NCBI GenBank assembly: GCA_905203015.1
Contig: CAJKUC010000004.1
Coordinates: forward strand, 1 to 64,000
Direction: 5' to 3'
Source of the DNA: an uncultured Christensenella sp.
Lineage (GTDB): Bacteria > Bacillota > Clostridia > Christensenellales > Borkfalkiaceae
DNA length: 64,000 bases
A program made the position numbers and the translations under genes. The stretch's first letter is position 1. Every line of letters begins with the position of its first letter. Below are positions 1 to 6,962 of the stretch, piece by piece. The notes under the pieces are model-generated. The model worked only from the letters and a program-made list of their open reading frames with translations, was not told where the DNA came from and made no database searches.

Positions 1-83
1 CTTTTCGTTTGCCTTTGGCAAGATAGCCTGACACACTCCTTTCTCACGTCAAGAGCCTTTCGCGGCATAAAGCCGTCTGCAAC

Positions 84-112
84 TTGACTTTTTCAATAAA
101 AATCTGTATAAT
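84..112 (+). promoter_or_regulatory. Sigma-A promoter of the micro-ORF transcript
   Basis: TTGACT at 84-89 and TATAAT at 107-112 are separated by 17 bases, a near-perfect housekeeping promoter. Transcription would start near 119 and run through the 19-codon ORF at 171-230 to the terminator at 279-312. Confidence 0.85.
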
Positions 113-155
113 AATTTTGCCAAAGCGTTAAGGTGCTTATTAGCATTGGCGCGTC

Positions 156-265
156 AAGGAGGTGATATTTATGAAAGCCTTATTTAAGGTTCTTATGATA
201 ATTTCTTACGGAGTTATCAAGCATAAATAAGTTGGCTCCCAAGTGGCACCGTGGGTCACCTCCTT
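156..265 (+). promoter_or_regulatory. Long-range pairing that hides the ribosome binding site
   Basis: The ribosome binding site of the micro-ORF (AAGGAGGTGA, 156-165) has a perfect 10-base reverse complement at 256-265, downstream of the stop codon. In the full transcript the two can pair and close the site, a device typical of type I toxin mRNAs. A second imperfect stem (119-126 with 143-150) lies in the 5' leader. The pairing is seen directly; its role is inferred. Confidence 0.6.
171..230 (+). CDS. 19-residue hydrophobic peptide, candidate type I toxin
   Basis: The ORF encodes 19 residues: a short basic N-terminus, a hydrophobic core (LFKVLMIISYGVI) and a basic KHK tail, a shape seen in small membrane-acting toxins and leader peptides. 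The ribosome binding site is very strong (AAGGAGGTGA, 5 bases before the ATG) but is perfectly complemented at 256-265. The ORF has its own promoter and terminator and fills most of a transcript of about 190 nt. I do not recognise the peptide as a member of a named family. No convincing antisense promoter was found, so the antitoxin, if any, is unknown. Alternatives are a signalling peptide, or a small RNA whose ORF is incidental. Confidence 0.5.
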   Translation: MKALFKVLMIISYGVIKHK

Positions 266-278
266 ATCTCTGAAATTT

Positions 279-312
279 ACGGCTATTGCATATACGCATT
301 AGCCGTTTTTTA
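279..312 (+). terminator. Terminator of the micro-ORF transcript
   Basis: ACGGCTA (279-285) pairs with TAGCCGT (300-306) across a 14-base loop, followed by a T run to 311. It abuts the convergent terminator of tRNA-Ser. Confidence 0.8.
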
Positions 313-362
313 TTAAAAAAATAAAACCTAAACCAAACACTCTCGTATTCGATTTAGGTTTT
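313..362 (-). terminator. Terminator of tRNA-Ser
   Basis: On the minus strand a perfect 10-bp stem (plus-strand 353-362 with 323-332) is followed by a T run corresponding to plus 314-322. It lies just beyond the tRNA 3' end. Confidence 0.8.
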
Positions 363-365
363 GAT

Positions 366-457
366 TGGCGGAAGGTGAGGGATTTGAACCCCCGGATACT
401 TTTCAGCATCGTTCGATTTCAAGTCGAGTGCAATAAACCGGATTCTGCCAACCTTCC
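366..457 (-). tRNA. tRNA-Ser (UGA)
   Basis: The reverse complement folds as a class II tRNA: acceptor GGAAGGT pairing with ACCTTCC, discriminator G, encoded CCA, a standard T arm (GGTTCAAATCC) and a long variable arm. The anticodon loop CTTGAAA carries TGA (complement of plus 419-421), which reads UCA and related serine codons. Total length is 92 bases including CCA. It has its own promoter about 170 bases upstream and its own terminator. Confidence 0.95.
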
Positions 458-631
458 AGATATGAATTTTCAGATAATCGATAAAAATTTCAGCCTCCGG
501 ATTCCGCAAAAAATTTAAAAAATCGCCTGTAGGGCAAGCCCGTGCACCGAACTATTCAGCCGAACCGTTCAACCGAATCTGCAGTCGAACCCATGCGACA
601 ATCTCACGTCGAAAATCTTATTATCGGTTTA

Positions 632-660
632 ATTATAGCATCGATCCGAAAAAAAATCAA
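632..660 (-). promoter_or_regulatory. Promoter of tRNA-Ser
   Basis: On the minus strand TTGATT (655-660) and TATAAT (632-637) are 17 bases apart. The precursor would carry a 5' leader of about 165 bases. I see no gene in 458-757. Confidence 0.7.
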
Positions 661-688
661 GCAAAAGCGAAGGGCAAATCGCAATAAT

Positions 689-728
689 AAAAAATCGGGA
701 GAGGGGAAAACACTTTTTCGCCCTCTCC
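689..728 (-). terminator. Terminator of degV
   Basis: On the minus strand GGAGAGGG (plus 721-728) pairs with CCCTCTCC within plus 697-706, followed by a T-rich tract (plus 689-695). It lies 30 bases after the degV stop. Confidence 0.75.
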
Positions 729-757
729 GCTCCTGTTTTTAACAGAAGAAATCTTTT

Positions 758-1636
758 TTATCTCGCCTTTCCGCGGAAGAAAATCGCAAGAGTGCCGATT
801 CCCGAATGAGAGCCGATCACGGGGGAAAGTTCGCCGATCATCACTTCATGCCCGGGGAATTTATCTTCCGCCATTTTTTTCAGATATTCCGCGTCATCGC
901 GGCACACGGCCTGAACGATATATATAGGGTCGCCTTCCCGTAAATCCTGCTGTTCCGTCATATTGTTGAAAATGGCGTGGATCGATTTCTTTCTGCCCAT
1001 AACGCCGCGCCCCACGGGTACGAGGTGCCCTTCGTCATCAACGCGCATCACGGGCTTGATATTCAGAATCGATCCGATCACCGCTACGGTGGAGGAAATC
1101 CTGCCGCCGCGTTTCAATTGAAAAAGATCGTTTACGGTGAAACAATGGCAGATATGTAATCTGAGGTTCATGCCGTATTCGTACGTTTCTTCTATCGTCG
1201 CGCCCGATTCCGCTTTTTCCACAAGATAGTGTAAGAACAAGCCGTGCCCGAGCGAGGCGCAGAGCGAATCGATCACCATGATTTTTCTTTCGGGGTAGGC
1301 TTCCGTCAGTTCTTTCGCCGCTACGCAAAAACTGCCGTATGTACCGGACAACCCCGAAGAAAACGCGCTGACAAGGATGTCCTTTCCCGCTTTCGCATAT
1401 TTTTCAAGGTGTGCTTTTGCCTGTTCGGCAGTCACCTGATAGGTGGTGGGTTTGCCGCCGTCGGCAAGTTTTTTGTAAAATTCTTCGTGATCGATCGGCA
1501 AGCCGTCTTCGCCCTCGTAATTCACGTTATCCATCACAAAGCCGAGGCACACTCTTTCCACGCCGTGCTCTTTATAATATTCAAGGGGCATTTCGCCCGT
1601 AGAGTCCGTCACGATAACGAATTTTGCGTTGTTCAT
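758..1636 (-). CDS. degV: DegV family fatty-acid-binding protein
   Basis: The product is 292 residues, the usual DegV length. The N-terminus VIVTDSTGEMP and the mid motif FSSGLSGTYGS are the family signatures; the threonine and serine of these motifs contact the bound fatty-acid carboxylate. The C-terminus VIGSHSGIGTLAIFF is the conserved closing strand. In Firmicutes such proteins (FakB in staphylococci) present exogenous fatty acids to the kinase FakA; no fakA lies in this window, so the partner is elsewhere or absent. The ATG at 1636 is chosen because GGGAGGA lies just upstream; a longer in-frame reading to 1714 has no ribosome site. The gene has its own promoter and terminator. Confidence 0.93.
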   Translation of the reverse strand: MNNAKFVIVTDSTGEMPLEYYKEHGVERVCLGFVMDNVNYEGEDGLPIDHEEFYKKLADGGKPTTYQVTAEQAKAHLEKYAKAGKDILVSAFSSGLSGTYGSFCVAAKELTEAYPERKIMVIDSLCASLGHGLFLHYLVEKAESGATIEETYEYGMNLRLHICHCFTVNDLFQLKRGGRISSTVAVIGSILNIKPVMRVDDEGHLVPVGRGVMGRKKSIHAIFNNMTEQQDLREGDPIYIVQAVCRDDAEYLKKMAEDKFPGHEVMIGELSPVIGSHSGIGTLAIFFRGKAR

Positions 1637-1765
1637 AATAATTCCTCCCGAAGATAGTCGTCGCCGGTTTCGTATCGCCGTTATGGTTGTAAGGTATGCC
1701 GCAGTGACGGGCATACCGCGGGAAATTCTTGCCGTAAACTGTAAACGCGATATAAAACCTCTCTA

Positions 1766-1794
1766 ATTATACAGGAAAAAAGTCGGAAAGTCAA
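1766..1794 (-). promoter_or_regulatory. Promoter of degV
   Basis: On the minus strand TTGACT (1789-1794) and TATAAT (1766-1771) are spaced by 17 bases. The 5' leader is about 120 bases. Confidence 0.85.
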
Positions 1795-2100
1795 GGAATT
1801 TATGCAAAGCGGCGACGGATGAAAAAACGGATAAAAAATCGACGCGGAGAGCGAGCGGGGAGAGAACGCTTTTTGTACGAAAAATCGTTTATTGCCCCGT
1901 AAATCGTATGATTTTTTTTGTTTCGGCGGGTTAAAATCGCAAAAACGGGGAGTCGTTCCCGATTTTCGGGGGATTTTACAGCGTTGAAAGAAATATGGTT
2001 TCGTGTTCGGAAAAACGGCAGAAAACGATCGGTGTAATACTTTTTTATGACGGCGTAACGATAATTCGTTACGTGTATTTTTCGGTCGTTTTGCTAAAAT
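1795..2100. other. Intergenic stretch without a gene
   Basis: I see no credible ORF. The only structure is an inverted repeat at 2054-2073, CGTAACG and CGTTACG around a 6-base loop, with no adjoining T run on the minus strand. It could mark the 3' end of the minD transcript. Confidence 0.5.
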
Positions 2101-2340
2101 TTATTTCAACACGTTAAATTTTTTGATGAGATCGGCGGAAAACGTTACGGTTACGACGTATCCTTTTTCGGAGGGCTCGAGCCGCATCCGGGGCGGCTCG
2201 CTCAACTCGAAATAGCGTGAAAACGTATTTGCGAAGTCCTGAAGAATCAGGCTTTTGCAGCCGTCCGAAAGTACGGCTTTATCGCTTTCGATAATTCTGT
2301 TTGCCTGCTCGAAATTTTCCGTCAGTATGTATTTTTTCAT
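2101..2340 (-). CDS. Small protein after MinD, possible divergent MinE
   Basis: The product is 79 residues with a strong ribosome site (AGAGGAG) before ATG 2340, 88 bases after the minD stop. I do not recognise it with certainty. The C-terminal half, from LILQDFANTFSRYFEL through RMRLEPSEKG to VTVTFSADL, can be aligned by eye with the MinE topological-specificity domain (helix with I-L...Y, a turn, two beta strands). Position after minD and size (MinE is about 80-90 residues) agree. The N-terminal half lacks an obvious MinE membrane helix. It may instead be an unrelated lineage-specific partner. Confidence 0.45.
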   Translation of the reverse strand: MKKYILTENFEQANRIIESDKAVLSDGCKSLILQDFANTFSRYFELSEPPRMRLEPSEKGYVVTVTFSADLIKKFNVLK

Positions 2341-2428
2341 ATGGTTTTCTCCTCTGCGAAAAAAAAGCGTAAGATCGCGGCGTAAAACGGCGACGAAAGG
2401 CGGAGCGCAAGATCGATATGTGCTTGCG

Positions 2429-3199
2429 TTAAAGATTTCCGCGCAGGCGTTTTTTTAATCCGCCGAAAACGCCTTTGAACGGGGCGGTAACGTCGTAATA
2501 TTTCGCTTTTTTTCCGCGTAACGTATCGCAAATCGGGGCAATACAGCAAAGCGGATCTTTCAGTCCGCTTTTCACCACCCGATCGTTTTCTGGTACGATC
2601 CCCAGAAGCGGCAGTTTCAATAACTTCGATATTTCCCACGGCGAAAGCGATTTTTCCTGTAACAGCAGATCACCGCGCACTCTGTTCACAATCAGTTTTA
2701 CGTCTTTCAGCGCGTAACTTTTCAATAATCCCGCGATCTTGTCTCCGTCGGTAAGACACATCAGATCGGGCGTGGCGATTAAAATCGCTTCGTCGGCACA
2801 AGCCACCGCGCGGTGAAATCCTTCGTCCGCGCCCGAGGGGCAATCGATCAGTATGTAGTCGAACGTGGGGGACAGTGAATCGAGCACCGCTTTCAGCGAT
2901 TGCGGGGATATGTAGCGCTCGGGTGCGGAACGTACGGCGGGCAGCAGATAGAAATTCGGATAGAGCGGGTGCTGCACAAGTGCCTGTTTCGCGCGGCATC
3001 TGCCCTCGATCGCGTCGATCGCGTCGTAAACGATCAGATCGGAAAGCCCCGAAAACAAATGGGCGTTGCAAAGAGAAAAATCGGCGTCGCATACGATCGT
3101 CCGTTCTCCGCGAACGGCGAGCCTCGCCGCGAGAAGACAGGATAAAGCGGTTTTTCCCACGCCGCCTTTTCCGCTTGTTATCACGATTTTCCTCGCCAT
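2429..3199 (-). CDS. minD: MinD/ParA-type division-site ATPase
   Basis: The product is 256 residues. It begins MARKIVITSGKGGVGKT, with the deviant Walker A motif at residues 10-17 and the signature lysine K11. The conserved VCDADFSLCN follows at about 36-45 and Walker B YILIDCPSG near 115-123. The C-terminus ends in a basic amphipathic stretch (FKGVFGGLKKRLRGNL) resembling the MinD membrane-targeting sequence. MinD dimerises on the membrane with ATP and places the inhibitor MinC away from midcell; no minC is in the window. The ATG at 3199 has GGGAGGAG upstream. In-frame sequence further upstream overlaps the ABC-F gene and is not part of this protein. Confidence 0.88.
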   Translation of the reverse strand: MARKIVITSGKGGVGKTALSCLLAARLAVRGERTIVCDADFSLCNAHLFSGLSDLIVYDAIDAIEGRCRAKQALVQHPLYPNFYLLPAVRSAPERYISPQSLKAVLDSLSPTFDYILIDCPSGADEGFHRAVACADEAILIATPDLMCLTDGDKIAGLLKSYALKDVKLIVNRVRGDLLLQEKSLSPWEISKLLKLPLLGIVPENDRVVKSGLKDPLCCIAPICDTLRGKKAKYYDVTAPFKGVFGGLKKRLRGNL

Positions 3200-3263
3200 G
3201 TTTTTGTCTCCTCCCGCGACGAACGCCGCAATAAAGTGTTCACGCGTTTCCGCGTGTGAATTT

Positions 3264-3269
3264 ATTATA
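3264..3269 (-). promoter_or_regulatory. Possible -10 element of minD
   Basis: A perfect TATAAT on the minus strand lies 65 bases before minD, but the -35 region is poor. A short hairpin (CACGCG/CGCGTG, 3241-3256) sits in the predicted leader. The rest of 3270-3441 shows nothing else. Confidence 0.4.
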
Positions 3270-3441
3270 CATATTTTCTTTTCGGATATTTTATCGTATT
3301 GCGGCGAAAAAAGGAAAGTTTTGTCGGATTCCGCGCCGATACCCCGTATCAACAATTCCTTTATTACGTGTGCGGTATAAACGAAACGGCACGGGCAGGG
3401 GCGGGAATAACAGAAAACGCGAAAGGCGGGGGGATAAAAAC

Positions 3442-3474
3442 GAAAATAAAAAAACGGACGGAATTTCTCCGCCC
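3442..3474 (-). terminator. Terminator of the ABC-F gene
   Basis: On the minus strand CGGGCGGA and TCCGTCCG form an 8-bp stem with one G-T pair and a 4-base loop, followed by a run of seven T and more T-rich sequence. It is 75 bases past the ABC-F stop. Confidence 0.7.
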
Positions 3475-3549
3475 GCAGATAAAGTTCAGATCTCATAGAT
3501 AAAGTTAAAAAAGTATGTACACAAAAAAAGATAAAAGGAAAAATCTTTT

Positions 3550-5454
3550 TCAGATAAGTTTTTCGTATTCCGCGTATGCGTCGTTCAGTTCGGCGTGAAT
3601 TTTTTCCAGCCGCACGCAGCGCTTTTGTAATTCTTCGTAATTCTGCGCGATTTCGGGCGTGGAAATTTCTTCGGTAAGCACGCTTTCTTCTTCTTCCAGC
3701 GCGGTGATGCGCTTTTCCGTTTCGGCAATTTTCTGCCTGCGTTGCGCCTCTGCCGCCCGTTCTTCTTTCGATTGATGAGAATTGCGTTTTTTGCGTTCCC
3801 GGTCGGCAAGATAGGCGGCTTTTTCCGCCTCTTCTTTCGCTTTGTTTGCTTCCAGAGCCGCGTCTCTTTTGGCGGCGAGATAGGCTTCGTATCCGCCTTT
3901 GTACAGAGTAAGGCTCTGATTTTCGATTTCTGCGATCTCTCCCGCAACGGCTTCGATGAAATAGCGATCGTGCGATACGATTAAAATAGTGCCGTCGAAT
4001 TTCTGTAAAGCGCGTTCCAGCGATTCTCTCGCGGGCAGGTCGAGGTGGTTGGTCGGCTCGTCCAGAATCAGAAAGTTCCCGTGCTCGTTTTCCAGTACGG
4101 CAAGGGCGAGTTTCGCCCGCTCTCCGCCGGAAAGTTCCGATACGTTTTTGTATACGTCTTCTTCCGAAAGCCCCGCCTGCGCAAGATCTTTTCGCACGGA
4201 AGTCTGATCGGAAAGCACTCGCCTGCCCCAAAGTTCGCCGATCACCGTTTCGTTGCCGTTCAGTTCGGCGTTTTCCTGATCGTAGTAGCCGATTTTCACG
4301 AATCTGCCGAGGCGGATCGCCCGATTTTTGCCTCGCACGATCTCTTTTACCAGCGTGGATTTTCCCGTTCCGTTTTCGCCCATAAGCGCGCATTTTTCCC
4401 CGCGCCGAAGCGAAAGAGAGGCGTTTTGCAACAGCACCTTTTCTCCCGCCTGCAACGTGAAATCGTCGAATTCCAGTACGTTTTCGTACGGCGGCACGTC
4501 GTAGGTGAAAGAAAAACGCGGCGGAGCGGGGGGCAGCAACGGCTTTTCCACGGTTTCCATGCCTTCCAGTTTTTTGATACGGCTCTGCGCCGATTTCGCC
4601 GTGGTGGCGCGCACGCGGTTCCGATCGATGTAATCCTGTAATTTTTTCGTCTCTTCCAGATATTTTTCGTATTCCTTTTCCGCCCGCGCCGTCTTTTCCG
4701 CTTTCAGTTTTTTATACGCGGTGTAGTTGCCCCTGAATACGGATAACTGCCTGTTCTCGATTTCGTATATCGTCCGCACCGTTTTATCGAGGAAGAAGCG
4801 ATCGTGCGATACGGTGAAAATCGCGCCTTTGTACGAAGAAAGATAATCTTCCAGAAAGAACGTGGTTTTCAGATCGAGATGGTTGGTCGGCTCGTCCAGA
4901 ATCAGCAGTTCGGGGGATTCCAGCAGCAGTCTGCAAAGTTTCAGCCGCGTTTTTTCCCCGCCGGACATCGTGGATATTTTCTGTTCGTACCGATCGGCAA
5001 AACCCATGCCGTTCAGTACGGTTTTCAGCCGTACTTCGTAGTTATAACTGTCCCGCGCGGCGATCCGTTTGTTCAAAGATTCGTATTTCGCGGAAAGTTC
5101 GTTGAACGTACGATCGTGCGAAGTGCAGGCGGCAATCGCCTCTTCAATTTCCCGCAGGGCGCTTAAAAGGCGTATGTCCTCGCCGAACACGCCGCGCATT
5201 TCCTCGTATGCCGTCGCTTCCGAATCATAGCCGCCGTTTTGCGGCAGATATCCGATTTTCAGTCCGTTTTTTTTGAAAAGTACGCCGCCGTCGGGCGTTA
5301 ATTCGCCTAAAATCAGGCGGATCAGAGTGGTTTTACCTTCGCCGTTTCCGCCCACTACCCCCACGCGATCGTTTTCGTTTAAGGAAAAGGTAAGGTTTTC
5401 AAGCAGCGGTTCGCCCGCATATCCGAAATTCAGATTTTCAGAGGTTATCAGCAT
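3550..5454 (-). CDS. ABC-F family ATPase
   Basis: The protein is 634 residues with two ABC domains in one chain and no membrane segment, the ABC-F layout. Domain 1 has Walker A GGNGEGKTT near residue 35, signature MSGGEKTRLKL and LLILDEPTNHLDL; domain 2 has GENGTGKST near 360, LSGGERAKLAL and a second DEPTNHLDL. The linker between them is rich in lysine and arginine, as in ribosome-binding members, and the C-terminus is a long charged coiled coil after KRDAALEANK. ABC-F proteins act on the ribosomal E site as translation factors or antibiotic-protection factors; housekeeping YdiF/Uup-like relatives share this coiled coil. No resistance context is visible. Confidence 0.9.
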   Translation of the reverse strand: MLITSENLNFGYAGEPLLENLTFSLNENDRVGVVGGNGEGKTTLIRLILGELTPDGGVLFKKNGLKIGYLPQNGGYDSEATAYEEMRGVFGEDIRLLSALREIEEAIAACTSHDRTFNELSAKYESLNKRIAARDSYNYEVRLKTVLNGMGFADRYEQKISTMSGGEKTRLKLCRLLLESPELLILDEPTNHLDLKTTFFLEDYLSSYKGAIFTVSHDRFFLDKTVRTIYEIENRQLSVFRGNYTAYKKLKAEKTARAEKEYEKYLEETKKLQDYIDRNRVRATTAKSAQSRIKKLEGMETVEKPLLPPAPPRFSFTYDVPPYENVLEFDDFTLQAGEKVLLQNASLSLRRGEKCALMGENGTGKSTLVKEIVRGKNRAIRLGRFVKIGYYDQENAELNGNETVIGELWGRRVLSDQTSVRKDLAQAGLSEEDVYKNVSELSGGERAKLALAVLENEHGNFLILDEPTNHLDLPARESLERALQKFDGTILIVSHDRYFIEAVAGEIAEIENQSLTLYKGGYEAYLAAKRDAALEANKAKEEAEKAAYLADRERKKRNSHQSKEERAAEAQRRQKIAETEKRITALEEEESVLTEEISTPEIAQNYEELQKRCVRLEKIHAELNDAYAEYEKLI

Positions 5455-5571
5455 AATTTACACCGTACAGATAAAAAATCGTTGTTTTTTTCGCAGAATT
5501 GCCGCCTTTTGCGGCAAAGCGGGGGGAAAACGGAATAATCCGCGCCGCTTTTACGCAAAATAGCGGGAAAG

Positions 5572-5694
5572 ATGAACGTGGAAAAGAAATTGAACAAAAT
5601 CAGAAAAATCGAAAGGCTGATCGCGGTATCCGATCCGAAAACGGCAGCCGCGCTTACGCGGAAACTCGCGCTTTTGCGCGCCGCGCTGTTTTAA
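5572..5694 (+). CDS. Possible 40-residue basic helical peptide
   Basis: An ATG-started ORF of 40 codons lies in the 337-base gap between the ABC-F and radical SAM genes. The peptide is mostly predicted helix with many lysines and leucines. The ribosome site (GGGAAAG) is weak and no promoter is clear. I do not recognise it; it may be non-coding. The rest of 5455-5791 shows nothing. Confidence 0.2.
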   Translation: MNVEKKLNKIRKIERLIAVSDPKTAAALTRKLALLRAALF

Positions 5695-5791
5695 AACGCG
5701 ACGTGATTTCACTATGCGCTTTTTCGCCTTTACCACTGCGAGGGGAAAAGCGGGTGCGTACGTGAGAAAATCCGGCATTTCCGAAGGGGAA

Positions 5792-6718
5792 TCAGTAGTC
5801 CCAGGAGGGAATATATTTTTCGCCCGAAGAAGAGCGTTTCTGAATAAACAGGTTTTCGATGCCGAGCGCGAACGCTTCGTTCACCACGGCGTCGTATTCC
5901 CGCGCCGTAACGGGGCGGGAAAGTTCGGGATACTTTTCGATCTTTCCGAACGGCGTATACTGGCTCATCAGGGAAAGATACGCCGAAGGAGGCAGTTCTT
6001 CTTTAAACCATTTTATTGCGGCAAAGGAATCGTTTACGCCGAGCGGCATCACAAGATGCCTCACGATCAGCCCGGAAAGCATTTTTCCGCGCGGTTTATC
6101 CCCTTTTTTCTCTTCGGCGGGTTCGTCGAAAAGCAACGGTTTGCGCGCCATGAATTTTATCGCTTTCGATGCGACGGAAAAATAATCCGCTCTGCCCGTG
6201 TATCTTTCCGATAAAAAGGGGGAGACGTATTTTAAATCGGGCAGATAAATATCGATGTAATCGTCGATCCGTTTCAGGCTTTCCGTATCGTCGTATCCGC
6301 CCGAATTATACACTACGGGAATTTTCGGCCGATAAATTTTAAACGCCTTTTCGATATCCCCGATCAGGTGCGAAGGGGTAACGAGCGAAACGTTGTCCGC
6401 GCCCGCGTCTTCCAGTTCTCTGAAAATATCCGCAAGCCGCTCGGGCGTGATCGGCATGCCGCGTTCCGCCCGCGACACTTCGTAATTCTGGCAGAAAACG
6501 CATTTCAGATTGCAGCCCGTGAAGAAAATCGTGCCGCTGCCCTTTGCAAACGAAATACACGGCTCTTCGTAAGGGTGAAGATAATATTTCGCGATATTCA
6601 TGCCACGAACGCCGCAATATCCCGCGCGTATGCTCCTGTTTGCGCCGCATTTCACGGGGCAGAGCAGGCAATGTGTTTCCGCACTCTCTTCGCGGAAATT
6701 GTCTTTTTCGTTGTCCAT
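5792..6718 (-). CDS. Radical SAM protein, PflX/COG1313-like
   Basis: The product is 308 residues. An N-terminal cysteine cluster (CLLCPVKCG ... GYCG) precedes the radical SAM motif CNLKCVFC (CxxxCxxC), which holds the 4Fe-4S cluster that cleaves S-adenosylmethionine. The order matches the uncharacterised PflX/AmrS-like activase relatives rather than canonical PflA. Its substrate is unknown, and no glycyl radical enzyme is in the window. The start is set at ATG 6718: the gene's own TATAAT ends only 7 bases before it, so the mRNA would begin at or next to the start codon and have no ribosome binding site. Confidence 0.85.
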   Translation of the reverse strand: MDNEKDNFREESAETHCLLCPVKCGANRSIRAGYCGVRGMNIAKYYLHPYEEPCISFAKGSGTIFFTGCNLKCVFCQNYEVSRAERGMPITPERLADIFRELEDAGADNVSLVTPSHLIGDIEKAFKIYRPKIPVVYNSGGYDDTESLKRIDDYIDIYLPDLKYVSPFLSERYTGRADYFSVASKAIKFMARKPLLFDEPAEEKKGDKPRGKMLSGLIVRHLVMPLGVNDSFAAIKWFKEELPPSAYLSLMSQYTPFGKIEKYPELSRPVTAREYDAVVNEAFALGIENLFIQKRSSSGEKYIPSWDY

Positions 6719-6725
6719 ATGCATC

Positions 6726-6754
6726 ATTATAGCAAAACGGCGTGAAAAAGGCAA
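6726..6754 (-). promoter_or_regulatory. Promoter giving a leaderless radical SAM mRNA
   Basis: On the minus strand TTGCCT (6749-6754) and TATAAT (6726-6731) are 17 bases apart. Normal start-site spacing puts +1 at about 6718-6720, on the ATG itself. Confidence 0.7.
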
Positions 6755-6840
6755 CGAAAAACGGCGGCGGGGCACGGGAAAAAGCGCATAAATCCGCAAA
6801 AAAAACGTTTGCGAGTATGCGGATATGCGCACGCTTTTAA

Positions 6841-6869
6841 TTGACTTTTTTCTTTCGTCGTAGTATAAT
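6841..6869 (+). promoter_or_regulatory. Promoter of metK
   Basis: TTGACT (6841-6846) and TATAAT (6864-6869) with a 17-base spacer. The transcript starts near 6876 and has an 83-base leader. Confidence 0.88.
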
Positions 6870-6892
6870 GTAAGTCCTTGCGGACGAGGAAG

Positions 6893-6915
6893 AACGTCGG
6901 AAACGGCGTTTTTTT
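6893..6915 (+). terminator. Terminator inside the metK leader (candidate attenuator)
   Basis: AACGTCG (6893-6899) and CGGCGTT (6904-6910) form a 7-bp stem closed by a GAAA tetraloop, with a T run from 6909 to 6915. The upstream gene is divergent, so this terminator can only act on metK transcription. A competing short hairpin (GTCC-TTGC-GGAC) precedes it. It does not look like a full SAM-I riboswitch. Confidence 0.6.
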
Positions 6916-6935
6916 AATGCCGCAAGAGATCAACT

Positions 6936-6962
6936 ATGTTAAAAAGAGGATTTTTTACATGA
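6936..6962 (+). other. Possible 8-codon leader ORF overlapping the metK start
   Basis: ATG 6936 opens MLKRGFFT, and its TGA overlaps the metK ATG (ATGA at 6959-6962). This arrangement permits translational coupling. Its own ribosome site (AAGAGA) is weak, so it may be fortuitous. Confidence 0.3.

Noticed and set aside
542..742. A 66-codon plus-strand ORF
   Set aside because: It has no ribosome site, a basic random-looking sequence, and overlaps the tRNA-Ser promoter and the degV terminator.
3200..4393. In-frame extension of MinD to over 650 residues
   Set aside because: The extra part is an antisense-frame shadow of the ABC-F gene and of its terminator; the MinD family start and ribosome site are at 3199.
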